From positions 1-16,316 of the forward strand of contig JAHIPE010000171.1 in the NCBI GenBank assembly GCA_018894655.1: a stretch of 16,316 nucleotides of DNA. The letters are read 5' to 3'. Numbering within the stretch: position 1 is the stretch's first letter; each line of letters starts with the position of its first letter. The notes under the pieces were generated by a model. The model was not told the origin of the DNA and ran no database searches. It saw only the letters and a list, made by a program, of their open reading frames with translations. Positions 1-7,591 of the stretch are shown piece after piece. Source of the stretch: Actinomycetota bacterium (GTDB taxonomy: Bacteria; Actinomycetota; Geothermincolia; Fen-727; Anoxymicrobiaceae). The translations under genes and the position numbers were made by a program.

Positions 1-1124
1 ACCTTGACCGAGAAGTCCGCCTCCTCGAAGCCTGGAACGGTTGAGACGTCCAGGGTAAACCGCGAGTGCGGCTCGAGGGTGAACTCGCCTTTGTAGTTGT
101 GGCCGTCCGAGCGCATGAACCGCAGGGCAACCGGGTTCTCGACCTCGGCGGGGTTCTGGATGAGCACGAACGTGCTGTACCCCCAATCGGTCGAACCCTC
201 GGCCAGGTGCCACTCCTGCGAGGCGGAGGGCACACCGGGGGCTCCATGCCCCCCGCTGGCCTTGTCGAAATCGAAGTAGACCGCCCGTTCGGCCACTATC
301 GGCACCCCGTTGGTGCTCCTCACCAGCGTGGAGACGTCCCGGTTGGGGATATAGTCATCAACGTGGATCGTGACCCTGCAACCCGGCGGCACCTCCTCCT
401 CGTAGCGCTCTTCCTTCCCATCGCCGGTCATGTATATCAGCTCGACCTCGGCGGTCTCCTCCTGGTCGGGGTTCATCAGCAGTATGTAGGTGTCGAAGCG
501 CCCGGGGTCTATCGGGTACTTGTGTATGCCCTCCGCCACTCCCTCGGCTATATCCTGCTGGAACTCCGGGTCCTGGAGTAGCTCGGCCTCCTCCGGGTTG
601 GTGATAAACGCGCCCTCCAGCAGCGCGGCCGGCATGTCGGTGTTCTTGAGCACGTAGAAGCCGGCCTCCTTGACCCCCCGGTTTGTCAGCTCGATCCGTT
701 TCACCACCTCGTTGTGGATGAGCGTCGCCAGGCGCCTTCCCTCCACCGAGTCGTAGTAACTGAACGTCTCGGTCCCCTCGGATGTGGTCAGGTAGGCGTT
801 GTTGTGGATGCTCACGAAGATGTCCGCCCGGGCGTTGTTGGCGATATCGCATCGCTCCTGCAGGGACAGCGTGATATCGGTCGTCCGGGTCATCACCACC
901 CGGTAACCCATCGCCTCGATGAGCGGGCGGATCCGTAGTGATATCTCCAGGTTGACAGCCTTCTCCTCGACGCCGTTGCATATGGCGCCGGGGTCCTCAC
1001 CGCCGTGACCGGGGTCTATAGACACCACTGGGACCCCCCTGCCGTGCCCGGCTCGGCATATAGGTGTAATCGACAGGGCCAGCAGCACGACCGCCACCGG
1101 TATCATCGCTTTTGTCAGCCTCAA
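1..1124 (-). CDS. N-acetylmuramoyl-L-alanine amidase (Amidase_3) with C-terminal WYLAEG-type repeats, 3' end cut by window edge
   Basis: Exported zinc amidase that should cleave the lactyl-L-alanine bond of peptidoglycan outside the membrane. I read one unbroken frame from TTG at 1124 to the window edge (374 full codons). The TTG is chosen because AGGAGG lies 8 nt upstream; the next ATG (1106) has no such site. Residues 1-25 form a Sec-like signal (hydrophobic 8-22, then CRA). The Amidase_3 domain spans about 31-205. The expected zinc ligands are H40 (DPGHGG), E54 (VEEK) and H107 (SIHNN); the catalytic Glu is E170 (LLEGAFITNP). All are present, so the enzyme should be active. From about residue 208 two repeats follow: a first of ~97 aa lacking its WYLAEG opening, and a second starting EWHLAEG (W305) that is cut at the edge. 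The gene has its own promoter and is tandem to the glycosidase gene upstream. Family sure; repeat function unknown. Confidence 0.93.
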   Translation of the reverse strand, partial: MRLTKAMIPVAVVLLALSITPICRAGHGRGVPVVSIDPGHGGEDPGAICNGVEEKAVNLEISLRIRPLIEAMGYRVVMTRTTDITLSLQERCDIANNARADIFVSIHNNAYLTTSEGTETFSYYDSVEGRRLATLIHNEVVKRIELTNRGVKEAGFYVLKNTDMPAALLEGAFITNPEEAELLQDPEFQQDIAEGVAEGIHKYPIDPGRFDTYILLMNPDQEETAEVELIYMTGDGKEERYEEEVPPGCRVTIHVDDYIPNRDVSTLVRSTNGVPIVAERAVYFDFDKASGGHGAPGVPSASQEWHLAEGSTDWGYSTFVLIQNPAEVENPVALRFMRSDGHNYKGEFTLEPHSRFTLDVSTVPGFEEADFSVK

Positions 1125-1132
1125 CTCGCGAA

Positions 1133-1138
1133 CCTCCT
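1133..1138 (-). promoter_or_regulatory. Ribosome binding site of the amidase gene
   Basis: Perfect AGGAGG on the minus strand, 8 nt from the TTG codon at 1124. This fixes TTG as the start rather than the ATG 18 nt further in. Confidence 0.85.
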
Positions 1139-1147
1139 AAACAAAAC

Positions 1148-1184
1148 GCCAGGATTGACCGGAGTTCGACTCCGGCTCCCTGGC
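1148..1184 (-). promoter_or_regulatory. Two-tier hairpin in the 5' leader of the amidase mRNA
   Basis: Outer arms GCCAGG (1148-1153) and CCTGGC (1179-1184) pair over 6 bp. Inner arms CCGGAGT (1159-1165) and ACTCCGG (1169-1175) pair over 7 bp around a TCG triloop, with a 5/3-nt internal loop between the tiers. It lies between the predicted -10 box and the ribosome binding site, about 10 nt from the latter. No T-run follows on the minus strand, so it is not an evident intrinsic terminator. An mRNA-stability or regulatory leader structure is the likelier reading; that role is inference. Confidence 0.55.
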
Positions 1185-1213
1185 AAAAGGAATCTTATTC
1201 AATTCGGTTTTAA

Positions 1214-1222
1214 ATTATACCA
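1214..1222 (-). promoter_or_regulatory. Extended -10 promoter for the amidase gene
   Basis: On the minus strand the sequence reads TGGTATAAT, a perfect -10 hexamer (1214-1219) with the TGn extension. No convincing -35 box lies 16-18 nt upstream, as is usual for extended -10 promoters. Predicted transcription start near 1207 gives a leader of about 80 nt that contains the hairpin. Confidence 0.6.
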
Positions 1223-1466
1223 TATCCCTATTTCTATACTCGGCCAACCGGCACCTTCGCTTGACCGCCCCCCCACAGTTTGAGCCACGACTCCCGGCCA
1301 CGCTGTTCCACGCAACCCTCTTGAGCCGCGTCTCTCAGGCAGCTCCGATGATTCAAGTTGGTCTTGCTTCTGTGCGTATGTGTATTCGCCGATTGCCTAT
1401 CCATACTCCCGCTGTGAGCGGCTCCCTTCAGCCCCGGGCGCCCTCAAGTGTGGAGGGAGGTTTTGG
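1223..1466. other. Non-coding stretch between glycosidase and amidase genes
   Basis: No convincing gene on either strand. On the minus strand, 1315-1330 reads CGCGGCTCAAGAGGGT, identical to 16 nt of the palindromic element duplicated near 11.7-11.8 kb. A GGGGCTGAAGGGAGCC stretch near 1420-1436 looks like a more degraded version. The region is probably the decayed site of such an element. No strong terminator for the glycosidase gene was found: a 5-bp stem at 1441-1457 has a T-run only on the wrong side. Confidence 0.5.
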
Positions 1467-4400
1467 TTAGTAGCCCCTGACGCCGAGGGAGTCGGTGCCG
1501 CCGCTGCGGTTGTTGAAGTACATGGCGCGCTCGACGATTATCGGCCCGTCGGCGGTTACCCGGGTGCTCACCTCGGAGGCGGGAAGGATCTCGTCCACCC
1601 CCACGGTAAAACGGCTTCGGGGCGCCACCTGGTAGCTCCTGGTGGTGTTTACCCCCGACGGCTCCATGAACGTGAACGTCACGTTACGCTCCTCGTCGCC
1701 CGGGTTCTGCACCAGTATCCACGTCTCGAACCCCTGGTCGGTGTACCCCTCCGCCAGGTACCACTCCGAGTCGGGGGTAGGGGTCCCGATGCAGCCGTGG
1801 CCGTCGCTCCGGTCGTTCCAGTACATGGCCCGCTCGACCAGCACCGGGTACTCCGAGCGCACCTTGACCGATACCTCGGCGGAGGGAAGGATATCGTCCA
1901 CCAGTATGGTGAAGCGGCTCTCGGGGGGCAGCCGGTAATCCTTCACCGTGTTCACCCCCGAGTTCTCCATGAACGTCACCGAGATGTTGTTGTAGGAGTC
2001 CTGCGGGTTCTGGATGAGCACCCATTCCTCGAACCCCTGGTCGGTGTACCCCTCGGCCAGGTACCAGGTCTCGGAGGTGGAGGTGGCGCCTATGGAGCAG
2101 TGGCCCGCGGTCATGTAGTTCAGGTACTGGGCGCGCTCGACCACCACCGGCTCCGTGCTCTCGATCTCGGTGGATACCGAGTGGCCGGGGATGATGTCGT
2201 CCACGTGGATGGTGAACCGTGAGTGTGGCCCCACGCTGTACTCCTTGGTGACGTTGTCCGCCCCTTCCACCATGAAGGTGACGGTGACCTCGGCATCGGC
2301 TTCACCGGGGTTCTGTATCAGCACGTACTCGTCGAAGTGCTCCGCGGTGTACCCCTCGGCCAGGTACCAGGTCTCCGACGGGGCCGAGACCCCTATCGAA
2401 TCGTGGCCCGCCCTCCGCCCGTTGAAGTACATGGCGCGCTCCACCGCGACTCTCCTGTCCGAGTGTATGTAGGTGCTGACCTCCGCGTCCGGCAGGATGT
2501 CGTCAACAGTTATGGTGAAGCGGCTGTTAGGCGCCAACTGGTACGAGCGCTCGACGGTCTCCCCCCCGGAGAGCATGAAGGTCACCTCTATCCCCGCCTC
2601 CCCGGCTTCCGGGTTCTGGATGAGCACGTACTCCTCGAACTCCCCGCCCGTCTCGTTGCGGCCGGTGAATCCCTCCGCCAGGTACCAGTCGGTCGATAGG
2701 TCGGGTATCGAGCTGTTCACGTAGACCGGCGCCGAAGCGGGCCTTATGGCATACTTGCCGTCGTTCGCCCGGGCGTCGATTCTCGCGGTGTAGATGCCGT
2801 CCCCCACCACCGAGCCGTCATCCGCCTTTCCGTCCCAGGTGAAGCTATGCGCCCCCGCGCCCTGGCTTTGGGCCCCGAACGCCCTCTGGCAGTCCTTTCC
2901 GCCCCAGACCGACCGGGAGACACTCGACGGGAGCGGGAGGCTGTAGGAGACGGCGACCGAGTCGTTTACCCCGTCCGAGTTGGGGCTTACCGCGTGGCTC
3001 CCCGCCTCGACGCTTGCGAGGTCCATCATCCCCCGCGGCGCGACGGTTGCGGGCAGCAGGCTTCCGTTGGTGATAACCGGCGGTCTCGAGGATTTGGTGA
3101 AGTACATGGTGGGCACCCTTGCCCCGGGGTCGGCATTTCCCCAGTCGGCCTGGCCCAGCACCGGAACTCGCAGGGGGTACGTCGTCGGCTGGTAGTAGAG
3201 GGCGCCGGCATCCAGGTCCAGCGCCAGGCCCGCCACCGCCTCGATGAGCCCCAGGCTCGCGGTGCCGCGGGGGTAGTAGCCCAGGCTCTGCTGGTAACCC
3301 CCCGCGCCGGGTGCCGAGCCGCCACCGGACGTGCCGCTTGCCCCCCGTAGCCCCCCCGACGCCCCACTCACCCCGGATCCGCCCGGGTAGACGACCACGT
3401 CCCAGAAACTGCCGTTCATACTCCGGGCGAAGAACTCCTCCAGGTCCCAGTAACGCCCGGTGAGCGCCAGGGGGTTCTCCGAGCGCAGTTCCACCCCCAG
3501 GTGACAGGCCAGTTGGTCCCTCCAGAGGTTCTGCGAGACCCACTGGTTGTAGGCGTTGTAGGTGGAGTGGGTGGAACCGTACTTCTTGAGCGTCTTATCC
3601 GTCGAGTTAACGATGTCGGTACGCATCCGTTCCATGTTGCCGGATGTCACCCCCGTGTTCCGCCCCCCGCTGAACAGGTACAAAAGCCCGTTCGAGGGGT
3701 ATATGCTGTACGCCTCCCGGTCGGCGGGGTCGACGCCGCCGTCGAGGCAAACGGCGAAATGGTCCGAGAGCCAGAGGTCGTAGGCCAGGGTCTGGTTTAT
3801 CAGTTCCACCTGGCCGTGGCACTTTTTTTCGTAGGCAAGATCCGGCACGGACTGGTTCAACGCCATCTCCCGCACCGCCTGGTGCGCCGACAGACACTTC
3901 ACCCCCAGGTAAGTCTGGTCTTTCGCGTACTGCAGGGCGGGGGTGGACTGGTCCAGGGTGTTCCAGGTGTACTGGTCCGGCAGGCCGTTGTTGTTGTCAT
4001 CGCAGTTGATGATGAAGTTGACCAACTTCCGCACCAGCGGGAACTTGCCCCGCATGTAGGCGGTGTCACCGGTGCTCTTCCAGTACTTGTAGAGGAGGAG
4101 GATGAAATCGGTGTTCTCCTCCACCGCCATGTCATGGGGGTACGCCTGGCCGGTGCACTGGTCGTTCCAACCCATGTCATGGGAGAGATAGGTCCCCTGG
4201 TGACGGGTCTTCAGGTACAGGACCCACTCGTCCATTATCATCTCGAGCAGCTCCGGCCATAAGCTGAAGTAGAACCAGGCGTCGTTGTACTCGACATCCA
4301 CTGTGCTGTGGAACCTGCAACTGCTTCCCTCCCAAACGCTGAACCACTCCCGGCCGGAGTCCGACTCCGTCCACCAGGTGTTCATCAGGAAGCTCTTAAA

Positions 4401-6071
4401 CGAGTGCGCGATCAGATCGCGGACGTCGTCCCGGTAGCCGGAAGGGAGCGTGAGGTACGAATCGGACGAGATGGTGGAGTCGAAGAACAGGGACTTGTCC
4501 TCGATCATGTCCCCCGCCCAGCGGGAGGTAACAGCGTAGTTGACCACGTTCTGGACGTCGGCGAACTGCCCCCTGTACTTGAACCTGAACGTGCTGTCCC
4601 GGTAGCCGCTGTTCTTTACGTTCAGCACGTGGTCGGCGATATACCCCGCCATGACGAAATGCCTGGTCACCGATTCCCCCGGGGCAAGGCGGGCCACCGA
4701 CCAGACCGCCCCGTAGTAACCACGCGGGTAGAACGTGAACGTCGGCGACTTGTAGTTGCTGTAGGTGTCCGGGTAACCGCCCGGCGACAGGTACCCCCAC
4801 AGGCTGTCCCCGCTGAAATCAGTGAACTCGGCCTCCGCCGACCCCCGGAAATCGACCCCCGCGGCCTCCCCCGCCGGGACCGCCAGGGCCTCCCAGGCGG
4901 TCCTCGAGTTCCAGTCGTTGAGGGTCTCGTCGTAGTACGGGTACTTGGCCTTGTACCGCAACCCCTTCTCGGTGGCGCTCGCGAACTCGGCCGGCGCGCC
5001 GAAGGAAAAGTTGCGCCTGCTCGGCCAGGCGAGGATGACGTCACACGACGCCGGTGTGCCGCCGGCGTTCCTCACCGTCACGTCCACGTAGAAGAAAGGC
5101 GCGCCGCTCACCTTCTCCTCACCGGGGTAGAACGGCGAACGGAACGTGACGTCCATCTCGAAATCGGTCTGCGGCGAGGCGCACTGATACGATTGCGATG
5201 TCATGCTCTGCGACTGGCTGATCGACTCCCACACCGGGTACCGGTCGGTGAACGGCAGGCAGCGGGTCCCGCGGCCGTCGTTCACCGCCAGGACGAAGTC
5301 GGACAGGTCGCCGGTCCCGTCCCCCAGCGATGAGAAGCGCCAGGCCAGCCTCTGGGGCGCCGGGTTGAGGCAGAGCCTCGAGCCCAGGCGGCCCAGCACC
5401 GTCTCGCCGGTGTCCTGTGAACCGCTGTCCTGGTGCCTGATGGGCGGGGTCATGTCGTGCCGGCTCTGCGAGGCGTCAATCTCCACCACGTTTGTGGAGG
5501 ATCCCCTGTAAACCCGTATCGTGCTTACGGTGGCGTAGCTCTTGCCACCGGTCTCATTGGATCGCAGCGCGATGGTCAGGCGCCCGTCGGTGTCCGTCAA
5601 GGAGGCGAACGTCCGCTGGTAAGCGTCGTCTTTCCCCACGCGAGCGTAGATATCCAACTTGTTGAGCACCTTGATGCCCTGGAGGTACACGTTGAACACC
5701 CTCTTGCCCCTGGAGGAGTAATCGTGCTCCACGAAGCTCAGTTCCACCTTGTAGGTGGTGGAGGGGTCGAGGTTCGCCAGCACGTAGGAGAAGTAACTGC
5801 CCTCCCTTTGCCGCTGGAACTTGTACTCTTGCTTCGAGCCGGAGTCGGTCCCTGCGATCTTCTGCCCGGTGAACAGTAGGGGGTAGGTGATGCCGCCCGA
5901 GCTGTTCTGCTGCAGCTCGACTATCACCTGGGCGTCCCCCGATGCCAGGGCGGCCTGGGACATGAACAGCAGGGCCACCGCTACCACAGCAACCAGGACC
6001 GCCGGTTTCAGCGCTATCCTCACCCTTTTCTCATCCATAACTTGTACAACGATAGACCAAGCGGAACGCAA
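1467..6071 (-). CDS. Large exported glycoside hydrolase, clan GH-O (GH52-like), with malectin-like, FlgD-Ig and four WYLAEG repeats
   Basis: 1534-aa secreted enzyme predicted to cleave glycosides, by family probably beta-xylosides. Residues 13-44 form a signal peptide (hydrophobic core 24-37, then ALAS). Residues ~48-190 look like a malectin-type carbohydrate-binding beta-sandwich. Residues ~230-895 are the catalytic region, an N-terminal beta domain plus alpha/alpha barrel. Its motifs match GH52: WEGSS (E581, putative nucleophile), YLSHDMG (628-634), NTLDQS (D707, putative acid/base), then YLGVKCLSA. LWPEL (604-608) also recalls GH116 of the same clan. A Ser/Gly linker covers ~897-925. A FlgD-type Ig domain (SPNSDGVND at 1029-1037; FTWDGKADDG) covers ~1027-1105. 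Four repeats of 98-106 aa cover 1129-1534. The TTG start at 6071 follows a weak GGGTGG; ATG at 6038 is the alternative and leaves the signal peptide intact. GH52 enzymes are about 700 aa, so half of this protein is accessory. Substrate is uncertain. Confidence 0.85.
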   Translation of the reverse strand: MRSAWSIVVQVMDEKRVRIALKPAVLVAVVAVALLFMSQAALASGDAQVIVELQQNSSGGITYPLLFTGQKIAGTDSGSKQEYKFQRQREGSYFSYVLANLDPSTTYKVELSFVEHDYSSRGKRVFNVYLQGIKVLNKLDIYARVGKDDAYQRTFASLTDTDGRLTIALRSNETGGKSYATVSTIRVYRGSSTNVVEIDASQSRHDMTPPIRHQDSGSQDTGETVLGRLGSRLCLNPAPQRLAWRFSSLGDGTGDLSDFVLAVNDGRGTRCLPFTDRYPVWESISQSQSMTSQSYQCASPQTDFEMDVTFRSPFYPGEEKVSGAPFFYVDVTVRNAGGTPASCDVILAWPSRRNFSFGAPAEFASATEKGLRYKAKYPYYDETLNDWNSRTAWEALAVPAGEAAGVDFRGSAEAEFTDFSGDSLWGYLSPGGYPDTYSNYKSPTFTFYPRGYYGAVWSVARLAPGESVTRHFVMAGYIADHVLNVKNSGYRDSTFRFKYRGQFADVQNVVNYAVTSRWAGDMIEDKSLFFDSTISSDSYLTLPSGYRDDVRDLIAHSFKSFLMNTWWTESDSGREWFSVWEGSSCRFHSTVDVEYNDAWFYFSLWPELLEMIMDEWVLYLKTRHQGTYLSHDMGWNDQCTGQAYPHDMAVEENTDFILLLYKYWKSTGDTAYMRGKFPLVRKLVNFIINCDDNNNGLPDQYTWNTLDQSTPALQYAKDQTYLGVKCLSAHQAVREMALNQSVPDLAYEKKCHGQVELINQTLAYDLWLSDHFAVCLDGGVDPADREAYSIYPSNGLLYLFSGGRNTGVTSGNMERMRTDIVNSTDKTLKKYGSTHSTYNAYNQWVSQNLWRDQLACHLGVELRSENPLALTGRYWDLEEFFARSMNGSFWDVVVYPGGSGVSGASGGLRGASGTSGGGSAPGAGGYQQSLGYYPRGTASLGLIEAVAGLALDLDAGALYYQPTTYPLRVPVLGQADWGNADPGARVPTMYFTKSSRPPVITNGSLLPATVAPRGMMDLASVEAGSHAVSPNSDGVNDSVAVSYSLPLPSSVSRSVWGGKDCQRAFGAQSQGAGAHSFTWDGKADDGSVVGDGIYTARIDARANDGKYAIRPASAPVYVNSSIPDLSTDWYLAEGFTGRNETGGEFEEYVLIQNPEAGEAGIEVTFMLSGGETVERSYQLAPNSRFTITVDDILPDAEVSTYIHSDRRVAVERAMYFNGRRAGHDSIGVSAPSETWYLAEGYTAEHFDEYVLIQNPGEADAEVTVTFMVEGADNVTKEYSVGPHSRFTIHVDDIIPGHSVSTEIESTEPVVVERAQYLNYMTAGHCSIGATSTSETWYLAEGYTDQGFEEWVLIQNPQDSYNNISVTFMENSGVNTVKDYRLPPESRFTILVDDILPSAEVSVKVRSEYPVLVERAMYWNDRSDGHGCIGTPTPDSEWYLAEGYTDQGFETWILVQNPGDEERNVTFTFMEPSGVNTTRSYQVAPRSRFTVGVDEILPASEVSTRVTADGPIIVERAMYFNNRSGGTDSLGVRGY
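1470..2687 (-). repeat. Four tandem WYLAEG/VERAMY protein repeats in the glycosidase C-terminus
   Basis: Repeat 1 is residues 1129-1234 (2370-2687), repeat 2 is 1235-1335 (2067-2369), repeat 3 is 1336-1436 (1764-2066) and repeat 4 is 1437-1534 (1470-1763). Shared positions are W-YLAEG-[FY]T, then [YW][VI]L[IV]QNP, [VT]FM, SRFT, VD[DE]I[LI]P, [VI]ERA[MQ]Y and a closing G-rich turn. Alternating polar and hydrophobic residues suggest a beta-sandwich. Divergence between copies is mainly in loops, so this is an old amplification. The amidase at the left edge carries the same unit. It resembles DUF5719-type repeats, but I cannot confirm family membership. Confidence 0.85.
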
Positions 6072-6090
6072 CTGCCACCCGCCCGCCCGG

Positions 6091-6120
6091 TTGACACTGA
6101 AAAACCTTGGAACGTAGACT
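6091..6120 (+). promoter_or_regulatory. Sigma-70-type promoter of the Mrp antiporter operon
   Basis: Perfect -35 TTGACA (6091-6096), an 18-nt spacer and a -10 of TAGACT (6115-6120, four of six consensus bases). Transcription would start near 6127, about 80 nt ahead of mrpE. The site lies in the divergent gap between the glycosidase and Mrp genes. No clear counterpart promoter for the glycosidase was found on the other strand. Confidence 0.6.
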
Positions 6121-6191
6121 AGACGAAATACCGGCCCCTCGCCGGCGGCCGGCTGGTGAGAACAGATACTCCAAAGAGAACGCCACGGGCC

Positions 6192-6198
6192 AAGGCGG
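6192..6198 (+). promoter_or_regulatory. Probable ribosome binding site of mrpE
   Basis: AAGGCGG, one mismatch from AAGGAGG, is 8 nt before GTG at 6207. The GTG at 6156 has nothing comparable, and ATG at 6222 has only AAAGG too close to it. This favours 6207 as the start. Confidence 0.5.
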
Positions 6199-6206
6199 TA
6201 ACGTCG

Positions 6207-6737
6207 GTGAAGTTAAAGGCTATGTCAAGAACAGTGAGGGAGACGATCCCCCTTGCGCTGTTCCTCTTCTTCCTCTGGCTCATCTTCACCGAGAAGACTA
6301 ACTGGGAACACCTCCTCCTGGGCGCAATCGTCGCGGCCCTGTTCGCCCGGATATCTTTCTTCATGGTCGGTGGCAGGCTCGATCCAAACCTGAACTGGAA
6401 GGTGGCGCTCCGTTTCTTCCCGTTCGCGGCCCTGCTGTCCTGGGAGATAATGAAGGCCAGTTGGGATGTTCTGACCAGGGTGTTCCGGCCAAGCCTTCCC
6501 ATCAGCCCCAGGATCATCGAGTTCGACTCCATCCTGGATTCGGATATCGCGAAGACCATGCTGGCCAACTCGATAACGCTCACCCCCGGGACTGTGACCG
6601 TAGAGATAGAGGGCAAGCGCTTCTACGTCCACTGCCTGGCCCAGGAGCACGAGAGCGGCCTCCTGGAGGGGAAACTGGAGCGGATGGTGGCCTGGCTTTT
6701 CGCCGAGGGGCCGGACGACATGAGGGGTCTCAGGTGA
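6207..6737 (+). CDS. mrpE: Mrp Na+/H+ antiporter subunit E (MnhE family)
   Basis: First gene of the operon; a small membrane subunit of the multi-component cation/proton antiporter, about 176 aa from the chosen GTG start. Two N-terminal membrane segments are visible (IPLALFLFFLWLIF, then LLLGAIVAALFARISFF). They are followed by the MnhE core (WEIMKASWDVLTRVF) and a soluble tail with ANSITLTPGTVTVEI, the family's most recognisable motif. The length fits MrpE (about 160-170 aa). The frame stays open to GTG at 6156, so the N-terminus is uncertain by up to 17 residues; ATG at 6222 is also possible. The stop overlaps the mrpF start by 4 nt (GTGA), a coupling arrangement. Confidence 0.9.
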   Translation: MKLKAMSRTVRETIPLALFLFFLWLIFTEKTNWEHLLLGAIVAALFARISFFMVGGRLDPNLNWKVALRFFPFAALLSWEIMKASWDVLTRVFRPSLPISPRIIEFDSILDSDIAKTMLANSITLTPGTVTVEIEGKRFYVHCLAQEHESGLLEGKLERMVAWLFAEGPDDMRGLR

Positions 6738-6997
6738 GCGATTTAGTGAGCGAGTTCTTCCTGGTGGTAGCCGCGATACTCGTCGTCAACGCGTTCCTCT
6801 GCCTGTACCGGGGCGCGGCCGGGCCCACCATCCAGGACAGGATCATCGGCATCAACATCGTGAACACCAAGACGATGGTGGTGCTGCTTGTCCTGTCCAC
6901 CTTCCTGGGAGAGGAGTTGTACCTTGACATCGCCCTGGTCTACGCGCTCTTGAACTTCGTGGTCACCATTACGATATCCAGGTATATCGAAACGTAA
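6734..6997 (+). CDS. mrpF: Mrp Na+/H+ antiporter subunit F (MrpF/PhaF family)
   Basis: 87-aa integral membrane subunit with three hydrophobic segments (about 7-25, 46-59 and 62-83). It has the family core GPTIQDRIIGINIVNTKT, with Asp35 at the position that is conserved and membrane-embedded in this family. GTG at 6734 is chosen because it overlaps the mrpE stop as GTGA and has GAGGGG about 6 nt upstream. The open frame extends far upstream in the mrpE shadow, but that part does not look like protein. Followed by AAAGGAG, which serves mrpG. Confidence 0.92.
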   Translation: MSDLVSEFFLVVAAILVVNAFLCLYRGAAGPTIQDRIIGINIVNTKTMVVLLVLSTFLGEELYLDIALVYALLNFVVTITISRYIET

Positions 6998-7007
6998 AGG
7001 AGAGCCC

Positions 7008-7364
7008 TTGGGTAGCGTGGCGAAAGACGTCCTGACGGTTATCTTCGGGTTGACCGGGGTCCTGTTCTTCATCGGCGGAACGGTTGGTTTGCTCCGGTGC
7101 CCCGACCTGTACTCCCGGCTGCATCCGGCGACCAAGTGCGACACCGTCGGCTCCTGCTCCATCACCATCGCGCTGGCACTCCAGATCGGCCTGGATATCG
7201 CCCTGTTCAAGATCATGGTAGTCATACTCCTACTGCTTGTGACCAGCGCCTCGTCGGGCCACGCCATCGGCAGGAGCGCATTCAAGACCGGCGTGATGCC
7301 TTGGCACAAGAAAGGGGTCGTTCCCTGGCCCCTGAAAGGGGAAGACCGTTGGACTGGACGCTGA
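7008..7364 (+). CDS. mrpG: Mrp Na+/H+ antiporter subunit G (MnhG family)
   Basis: 118-aa membrane subunit. The signature GLLRCPDLYSRLHPATK (residues 27-43) is diagnostic for MnhG/MrpG, and the family's three hydrophobic segments are present. TTG at 7008 follows AAAGGAG with a 5-nt spacer and lies 10 nt after the mrpF stop. The C-terminal ~20 residues are hydrophilic and Pro/Trp-rich (MPWHKKGVVPWPLK). They cover the ribosome binding site and start of the next gene, so the tail may be constrained by the overlap rather than by function. Overlap with the next gene is 16 nt. Confidence 0.92.
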   Translation: MGSVAKDVLTVIFGLTGVLFFIGGTVGLLRCPDLYSRLHPATKCDTVGSCSITIALALQIGLDIALFKIMVVILLLLVTSASSGHAIGRSAFKTGVMPWHKKGVVPWPLKGEDRWTGR

Positions 7365-7591
7365 ACCTGCTGCTGTTGATGCTGCTCCTGGCCACCGCGA
7401 TATCGGTCATCCGCATCAAGGACCTGCTGGCGGCGGCCGTCGTGTTCAGCGCCTATAGCCTGGTGATGGCGATACTGTGGACCCAGCTCCGTGCGCCGGA
7501 CCTCGCCCTGACAGAGGCGGCGGTGGGAGCGGGGGTGACCACGGTGCTGTTCATCATCACCATCTACAGGACCGTCAGGAAGGAAGACTGA
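7349..7591 (+). CDS. Stand-alone MbhD-like subunit (DUF4040), equivalent to the first part of the MrpA C-terminal domain
   Basis: 80-aa hydrophobic protein with three membrane helices. RAPDLALTEAAVGAG (residues 48-62, with Asp51 and Glu56) is the hallmark of MbhD/DUF4040. In classical Mrp systems this domain is fused to the C-terminus of MrpA; in Mbh hydrogenases it is a separate gene, as here. TTG at 7349 (in frame with the stop at 7589) follows AAAGGGGA at a 6-7 nt spacing. Its stop overlaps the next ATG by one base (TGATG). It probably forms part of the ion pathway between the antiporter-like and small subunits; that is inferred from Mrp and Mbh structures. Confidence 0.88.
   Translation: MDWTLNLLLLMLLLATAISVIRIKDLLAAAVVFSAYSLVMAILWTQLRAPDLALTEAAVGAGVTTVLFIITIYRTVRKED

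Noticed and set aside
358..981. 207-codon minus-strand frame inside the amidase
   Set aside because: The true amidase frame in the same strand shows signal peptide, zinc ligands and repeats; this frame encodes low-complexity Arg/Gly-rich sequence.
1159..1184. tRNA T-arm-like sequence (GGAGTTCGACTCC) suggesting a tRNA 3' end
   Set aside because: A 7-base T-loop with a 5-bp stem cannot be formed in register, and no D-arm, anticodon arm or acceptor partner lies upstream. It is better explained as the inner stem of a hairpin.
1441..1464. Stem CCCTC/GAGGG followed by TTTT as a terminator
   Set aside because: The T-run is on the plus strand, where no gene precedes it. For the minus-strand glycosidase gene there is no T-run, and the stem is only 5 bp.
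6042..6049. Palindrome TTGTACAA near the glycosidase start as an operator
   Set aside because: Eight bases is too short to separate from chance, and it lies inside the coding sequence if the TTG start is right.
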